DNA of 11,402 bases from an uncultured Clostridium sp. Lineage in GTDB: Bacteria > Bacillota > Clostridia > Clostridiales > Clostridiaceae. Shown here piece by piece: positions 7,448 to 11,402 of the stretch. The DNA is taken from assembly GCA_934746785.1 (NCBI GenBank), contig CAKVFO010000108.1, forward strand, positions 1-11,402. Direction: 5' to 3'. The notes below the pieces were generated by a model, which was not told the DNA's origin, did not search any database, and was given only the letters and a program-made list of their open reading frames with translations. Every line of letters starts with the position of its first letter. Position 1 is the stretch's first letter. The translations under genes were made by a program, and so were the position numbers.

Positions 7448-9102
7448 TTTACTAATACCTTATCACCTGAATTCCCTATTAAATAATATGTATCCTTAGC
7501 AACAATATTTCCGCTTCTAATATACTCTTCCATATCTATTGCAAACTTTTCAATACTATACTCTCTAAATGAATATTGTTTTACATACTTTTCTTTTATT
7601 TCTTCTTCCTGTTTTTTAGTTATGGAATCCCTTAAAAATTCTGGCATTCCACGTTTTTTATTAAAAGTTAAATAATCATATCTCAAAATATCTTTAAGAT
7701 ATATATCCTCATCTCTTAATATTTCCTTATTAAAATCCAAAAATACTTTATAATATTCAGAATTTCCTATCTTCTTACTGAAATATCCTCTTTTGTCGAA
7801 ATACATCCCCAAATCATAGAAGAATTTGTATGGTTCCTGGTATTTTTTATAAAAATATTTTAATATATTATCAAATTTTTGACTATTATAATATTTATCG
7901 ACTACAGTCTCCACTTTCTTTAATATTAATATTTCTTCATAAGAAATTTTGTTCGTACTTAATATTTCATAAGGGGGATAAGGAGAGAACTTCATATCAT
8001 ATTTAGCACTTTCTTCTCTCATAGCAGATCCCTTTAAAAGCTTTAAAAACCCTAATTGAATTTCTTCTGGATGTATACTGTGAACATCATTAAAAGAACG
8101 TACAAAAGATTCATAATCTTCTCCTGGCAATCCTGCAATTAAATCTAAGTGTTGTTTTATATTTTTTATAGATAGTAGTTCCTCTACCTTTTCTTTTATA
8201 TCACTGAAGTTTACAAATCTATTAATGTTTCTTAAAACATCATCATTAGTTGTCTGTACCCCAACTTCAAATTGGAATCTATCTAAAGGAGCATTTCTTA
8301 AAAGTTCTATTTCCTGCTGCTTTAATATATCTGCTGATATTTCAAAATGGAAATGTGTATCTGTATCTGCATTAATTAAATACTCCCATATAGCCATAGA
8401 ATGTTTTGTATTACAGTTAAATGTTCTATCAACAAACTTAACCAATTTAACCTTCTTATCAATAAAGAACTGTAATTCCTTTAAAACTTTTTCTATAGAT
8501 CTAAATCTCACCCCATGTGTTGTTGATGACAAGCAATATTTACAGTTGAAAGGACATCCCCTGCTGCTTTCATAATATACAATCTTATTGCTTAAATCTT
8601 CGTCTTCTTCATATGGAAAAACAACATCATCTAATGACATAGCTGGTCTTGAACCATTATATAAAACATTATTATCTTTTTTATAGTAAAGACCTCTTAT
8701 ACTTTCTATTTCTCTATAACCAAGTTTATATTCTATAAATTCTCTATAAGTAACTTCACCTTCACCCTCTATAACATAGTCACTTTCATTTTCTTTTAAA
8801 AATACCATGCTGTCATAAGAAACTTCAGGGCCTCCATATATAATTTCTATAGAAGGATTTACTATTTTAATTAATTTTGATAATCTTTCTACCATTTCTA
8901 TATTCCATATGTAAGTTGAAATAGCAACTACATCTGGTTTTTCTTCTATAATTTCTTCTAATATATGTTCTTCTCTTTCATTAATAGAAAACTCTCTTAT
9001 AGCACATTCATAATTCATATCTTTTGTATAAGCTCTTAAATATCTCACTGCAAGATTACTATGAATGTATTTGGAGTTTATAGCTGTTAATAATACTTTC
9101 AT
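7441..9102 (-). CDS. B12-binding-fold radical SAM protein (DUF4080-type), substrate unknown
   Basis: This 553-residue protein belongs to the cobalamin-binding-fold radical SAM group. Residues 1-135 form a Rossmann-like domain containing IYGGPEVSY (88-96), typical of the B12-binding fold. The DxHxxG cobalamin-ligand motif is not visible, so B12 binding is uncertain. The radical SAM core follows, with the [4Fe-4S] cysteines C183, C187 and C190 in CPFNCKYC. Other typical strand motifs are FVDRTFNCN (223-231), FEVGVQ (278-283) and DLIAGLPGED (320-329). The charged C-terminal region (about 380-553) fits DUF4080, which accompanies these domains in anaerobes. The start ATG 9102 has AGAGGA (9111-9116) 8 nt upstream. 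The gene overlaps the preceding methyltransferase-like gene by 44 nt, so they probably work together. The domain assignment is firm; the reaction and substrate are not known. Confidence 0.88.
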   Translation of the reverse strand: MKVLLTAINSKYIHSNLAVRYLRAYTKDMNYECAIREFSINEREEHILEEIIEEKPDVVAISTYIWNIEMVERLSKLIKIVNPSIEIIYGGPEVSYDSMVFLKENESDYVIEGEGEVTYREFIEYKLGYREIESIRGLYYKKDNNVLYNGSRPAMSLDDVVFPYEEDEDLSNKIVYYESSRGCPFNCKYCLSSTTHGVRFRSIEKVLKELQFFIDKKVKLVKFVDRTFNCNTKHSMAIWEYLINADTDTHFHFEISADILKQQEIELLRNAPLDRFQFEVGVQTTNDDVLRNINRFVNFSDIKEKVEELLSIKNIKQHLDLIAGLPGEDYESFVRSFNDVHSIHPEEIQLGFLKLLKGSAMREESAKYDMKFSPYPPYEILSTNKISYEEILILKKVETVVDKYYNSQKFDNILKYFYKKYQEPYKFFYDLGMYFDKRGYFSKKIGNSEYYKVFLDFNKEILRDEDIYLKDILRYDYLTFNKKRGMPEFLRDSITKKQEEEIKEKYVKQYSFREYSIEKFAIDMEEYIRSGNIVAKDTYYLIGNSGDKVLVNY

Positions 9103-9622
9103 TCTTTGTTTCCTCTCTTTGTTCCTTTTTCTTTTTAACTGCTTTTATGAAGAATATGTCTTCCCAAACTTTAGTTTCTTCTATATTTAAATATTTTTCA
9201 AGTATTTTCTTTATATCTTCAAACTTACATGTCGATATAGGATTATAATTTTTTAAATTAAATTTTTTTATTTCCCCTCCTGGAAGGGCAATATTCATAT
9301 TGTAATTTATAATTTTCCCTCTATCTTTATTTACATCCCAAATGTATATCTCACCATCATCTTTTAAGTAGTTTATAACTTCCTTTATAACCGTACTCCT
9401 TCTTAATCCTAGTATGTTATTTAGATTAAAAACAAAAGTACACGCATCATATTTTCTTTCTGTTAAAACCTTTCTTTCATCAGAAGTAACATAATCAACA
9501 CATAACTCTTCTTCAATATCTTTAGAAATATTATAAATAACACCTGAATTTTCACTAGATAAGTCTAAAATATCCCCTTCAATTCTCACATCATTCATAT
9601 TTATAAATATAGTTTTTCCCAT
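9059..9622 (-). CDS. Small class I methyltransferase-like protein with eroded SAM motif
   Basis: The 187-residue product is not a family I can name with certainty. Its pattern resembles part of a class I SAM-dependent methyltransferase. GDILDLSSENSGVIY (16-30) sits where motif I (DxGxGxG) would be, YDACTFVFNLNNI (58-70) resembles motif IV, and VINYLKDDGEIYIWDV (82-97) resembles the following helix and strand. The glycine-rich loop is degenerate (DLSSENSG), so catalysis is doubtful. The last 25 or so residues are highly charged (KKKKEQREETK) and look like an extension, mostly encoded where the next gene's ribosome binding site and start lie. No signal peptide or membrane segment is seen, so it is cytoplasmic. 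The ATG at 9622 is preceded by AAGGGGTGG. The 44-nt overlap with the radical SAM gene suggests coupled expression and a shared pathway. A structural or regulatory partner role is also possible. Confidence 0.7.
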   Translation of the reverse strand: MGKTIFINMNDVRIEGDILDLSSENSGVIYNISKDIEEELCVDYVTSDERKVLTERKYDACTFVFNLNNILGLRRSTVIKEVINYLKDDGEIYIWDVNKDRGKIINYNMNIALPGGEIKKFNLKNYNPISTCKFEDIKKILEKYLNIEETKVWEDIFFIKAVKKKKEQREETKNESIINSYKLQIHS

Positions 9623-9670
9623 AATACCACCCCTTATTATTTTACCACTTTTTTACTCATTTAATAGTTT

Positions 9671-9712
9671 AGGCCGTAAGAATATATATTTTATAACATA
9701 TTCTCACAGCCC
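9671..9712 (-). terminator. Long hairpin after the beta-propeller gene; possible terminator or processing element
   Basis: In the minus-strand RNA the arm GGGCUGUGAGAAUAU (9712-9698) pairs with AUAUUCUUACGGCCU (9685-9671) over 15 positions, three of them G-U, around a 12-nt A/U-rich loop. The same positions on the plus strand would be mismatches (C-A or A-C), so the structure is meant for the minus-strand transcript. It begins four bases after the stop codon of the propeller gene. It lacks the run of U expected of an intrinsic terminator (the next bases are UAAACUAUUAAAUG). It could still be a weak terminator, an mRNA 3' end stabiliser, or a copy of an intergenic repeat. Confidence 0.55.
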
Positions 9713-9716
9713 TTAT

Positions 9717-10988
9717 TTATTTTTTGTTCTTATTCATTAACTTATATAAAATTATAATTAATAGCGATACTGATAATATAAATATAAAGAATATAATCAC
9801 TATAGGAACCTTAAATCCTAGAACATCATTTTTCTTATGAATACTATAAATACATCCCACCTCATTATCTAGCATAAGAAACTCATTAGATGTACATATT
9901 ATATCTTCAATATTACTGCTATTCTTTAACTTTAAAACTTCTTTATATACATTCTGAACTGATAATGTACATATTTTTTCTGTGTTACAATTCCAAAACA
10001 TAATTGTATCCTTATCTAATACATTGCCATACTTATCAGCTGCTATTTCCTGTATCGCATTTAATGATTCACTTTGATAAATAGGTGCCGGAACATTTCT
10101 ATCTTTAGAATTTTTAATGAGAGGCTTTATAATTTCTTCTCCTTTAAATCTTGGTGAATCAATTGGATCCCCACCACTAAAGTCAGGCCATCCATAACAA
10201 ACGCCTTTTTCTATTATATATATATAATCCTTGTCTCTATTTACAGCTCGTAACCCTTCATTATTCATCCCTGAAAATATTGCTTCAACTTCTCCTTTGC
10301 TATTTAATGTAATTCCCTTTACTCCTCTTATTCCTGTTGAATAAAGAGAAAGTTTCTTATTTTTTAAATTTAAAGTATATATTGCTGCATTTCCTATAGT
10401 ACCTGCTGTAACCTTTTCCCCTTCTTCACTTTTAACACCATACTTTTTAAAAGCACCTGTAAGTTTTGCTCCATAATTATTTCCATTTAAAGTTACCTCA
10501 ATTGGAGATATATCTGCATAATCTCCTTCAGAAATTCCTGAATTTGTTCTTGCTCCAATAGCTATATATAAAGTATCTTTATCTACAACAAGCCTTCTTT
10601 TTAAGTTATTTCCTGATAACGGAACATTAGAACACAACGTTTCTTTTCCACTGTCTGATAAGGAAATTTTATATATTCCTTCTCCAGCTATATAAATAAG
10701 ACTATTATCATAATAGGCTATATCTTCTATTTCTATTGACTTTTCTTTATATATTAATTTTTCTTTCCCTTCTCTATCTACACTCTTTATGTAATTCGAA
10801 AAAGCAATATAAATATTATCGTCATCATCTACTGTTAAAGCTTTAGCATCTTCACATCCCTTAATAACAATTGTACAATCTATATTACTTTTTAAGATAT
10901 TCAAATCATATTTATTAGAAAGCTTATATAATGATAAAGCACCTATAAATATCACTATTAAAATTAGCATTATATTTATTTTTTTCAT
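9717..10988 (-). CDS. Membrane-anchored beta-propeller, glucose/sorbosone dehydrogenase-like
   Basis: The 423-residue protein starts with a hydrophobic helix (about 5-21) that fits an uncleaved signal anchor. It ends with another (about 393-416) followed by a lysine-rich tail, so the body should lie outside the membrane, tethered at both ends. The body shows repeated propeller strands (DDNIYIAF, NSLIYIAG, KDTLYIAIG). Its later part, GIRGVKGITLNSKGEVEAIF (219-238) followed by YGWPDFSGGD (265-274), resembles the soluble quinoprotein glucose dehydrogenase/sorbosone dehydrogenase family. Residues normally seen there (RNPQG, HGxxxDE) are changed to RGVKG and FSGMNNEG, so dehydrogenase activity is doubtful; a binding or sensing role is possible. 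Eight cysteines lie in the outer part. The ATG at 10988 has AAGGAGG 6-8 nt upstream. The fold is fairly sure; the function is not known. Confidence 0.75.
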   Translation of the reverse strand: MKKINIMLILIVIFIGALSLYKLSNKYDLNILKSNIDCTIVIKGCEDAKALTVDDDDNIYIAFSNYIKSVDREGKEKLIYKEKSIEIEDIAYYDNSLIYIAGEGIYKISLSDSGKETLCSNVPLSGNNLKRRLVVDKDTLYIAIGARTNSGISEGDYADISPIEVTLNGNNYGAKLTGAFKKYGVKSEEGEKVTAGTIGNAAIYTLNLKNKKLSLYSTGIRGVKGITLNSKGEVEAIFSGMNNEGLRAVNRDKDYIYIIEKGVCYGWPDFSGGDPIDSPRFKGEEIIKPLIKNSKDRNVPAPIYQSESLNAIQEIAADKYGNVLDKDTIMFWNCNTEKICTLSVQNVYKEVLKLKNSSNIEDIICTSNEFLMLDNEVGCIYSIHKKNDVLGFKVPIVIIFFIFILSVSLLIIILYKLMNKNKK

Positions 10989-11050
10989 ATCTTCCTCCTT
11001 ACTACTTATTTACTTAATTTATATTTTTTAAAGTAATAATTTAGACCTCC

Positions 11051-11078
11051 TTGAAAATAAACTTAACAATGATATACT
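11051..11078 (+). promoter_or_regulatory. Sigma-A type promoter of the aminopeptidase gene
   Basis: A -35 box TTGAAA (11051-11056) is followed after 16 bases by a -10 box TATACT (11073-11078). Transcription would begin near 11085, giving a short leader of about 26 nt that includes AAGGAGG (11096-11102). The 122-nt gap shared with the divergent propeller gene holds a TATAAA (11018-11023, minus strand) that might be the -10 of that gene, but no convincing -35 box was seen for it. Confidence 0.68.
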
Positions 11079-11110
11079 ATACGTATTAAATTTCTAAGGA
11101 GGAAAATTAT

Positions 11111-11402
11111 ATGAAGGATGCAAGATTTACTCAACTAGCTAAAAACTTAATTAACTATTCATGTAATTTACAAGAAGGCGAAAAAGTTCTTATAGAAGGT
11201 TATGGAAACTGTAAATCCTTAATTAAGGAACTTGTAAAGGAAGCTTATAAAGTTAAAGCTATTCCTTTTGTAACTTTAAAAGATAACGAAATCAATAGAG
11301 AACTCTTTATGGGTACATCTAAAGAACAGCTTGTTCTTATGGCTAAGTATGAAGCTGAAAGAATGAATGACATGGACGCTTATATAGGAATAAGAGCTGG
11401 AG
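11111..11402 (+). CDS. M29-family aminopeptidase, N-terminal part (3' end beyond window)
   Basis: The first 97 codons of a plus-strand gene are visible and open to the right edge. The translation begins MKDARFTQLAKNLINYSCNL and continues with QEGEKVLIEG, then a helix and KAIPFVTLKD, and ends at MDAYIGIRAG. This is the pattern of the N-terminal domain of cytoplasmic metal-dependent aminopeptidases of family M29 (the PepS/AmpS group), which trim N-terminal residues from peptides. The Glu/His/Asp metal ligands of this family lie in the C-terminal part, outside the window, so activity cannot be judged. The ATG at 11111 has a perfect AAGGAGG 8 nt upstream. The gene is transcribed away from the propeller gene and from its own promoter, so a functional link to the rest of the window is not implied. 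Confidence 0.85.
   Translation, partial: MKDARFTQLAKNLINYSCNLQEGEKVLIEGYGNCKSLIKELVKEAYKVKAIPFVTLKDNEINRELFMGTSKEQLVLMAKYEAERMNDMDAYIGIRAG

Noticed and set aside
6885..8575. Plus-strand open frames opposite ntpF (6885-7112) and the radical SAM gene (8225-8575)
   Set aside because: They are antisense to well-supported genes and have no recognisable protein pattern.
9671..9720. Reading the hairpin as a plus-strand terminator because T-rich sequence follows it on that strand
   Set aside because: There is no plus-strand gene to its left in this window, and the stem has C-A and A-C mismatches on that strand that become G-U pairs only in the minus-strand RNA.
11044..11052. A minus-strand AAGGAGGTC that looks like a ribosome binding site in the leader of the propeller gene
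   Set aside because: No ATG, GTG or TTG follows at a suitable distance. The bases next to it form the -35 box of the plus-strand promoter, so a leader peptide is unlikely.
1..11402. CRISPR arrays, insertion sequences, prophage genes, tRNA or rRNA genes, defence islands
   Set aside because: No spaced direct repeats, transposase-like protein, terminal inverted repeats, attachment sites or RNA gene signatures were seen; nearly all of the sequence is covered by ordinary chromosomal genes.

Overview
The window looks like chromosomal DNA of a low-GC Gram-positive anaerobe, most likely Clostridium or a close relative. The reasons are the very A/T-rich composition, AGGAGG-type ribosome binding sites before most genes, several TTG/GTG starts, and a bacterial V-type (A/V) ATPase whose proteins resemble those I remember from Clostridium and Enterococcus hirae.

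Positions 1-7204, all on the minus strand, hold most of a V-type ATPase operon in the order ntpF(G/H)-ntpI-ntpK-ntpE-ntpC-ntpG(F)-ntpA-ntpB. This is the gene order of the E. hirae Na+-ATPase (ntpFIKECGABD). ntpB runs off the left edge, and the missing ntpD is expected beyond it. Neighbouring genes overlap by 8-17 nt or are separated by only 12-18 nt, so they form one transcription unit. A near-consensus promoter (TTGAAA-N16-TATAAT) lies at 7308-7335 and gives a leader of about 96 nt. The subunits make one machine: A3B3 is the catalytic head, F (with D) the central shaft, E and G/H the peripheral stalks, C the socket between shaft and ring, and I plus the K ring the membrane ion channel. All Na+ ligands known from E. 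hirae NtpK are present, so Na+ coupling is likely.

Positions 7441-9622, minus strand, hold two overlapping genes: a small protein resembling a class I methyltransferase with an eroded SAM motif, then a B12-binding-fold radical SAM protein. Their 44-nt overlap suggests translational coupling and a shared job, whose substrate is unknown. A short A/T-only hairpin with a T tract may end this unit before the ATPase promoter.

Positions 9717-10988, minus strand, encode an exported beta-propeller related to glucose/sorbosone (quinoprotein) dehydrogenases, anchored by a membrane helix at each end and apparently lacking key active-site residues. A long hairpin at 9671-9712 follows its stop codon.

From 11111 to the right edge, on the plus strand, is the start of an M29-type aminopeptidase gene with its own promoter, divergent from the propeller gene. 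I saw no tRNA, rRNA, CRISPR array, insertion sequence or phage gene. The most interesting items are the radical SAM/methyltransferase-like pair, the doubly anchored degenerate propeller, the strand-specific hairpin, and an additional glutamate near the ion site of NtpK.
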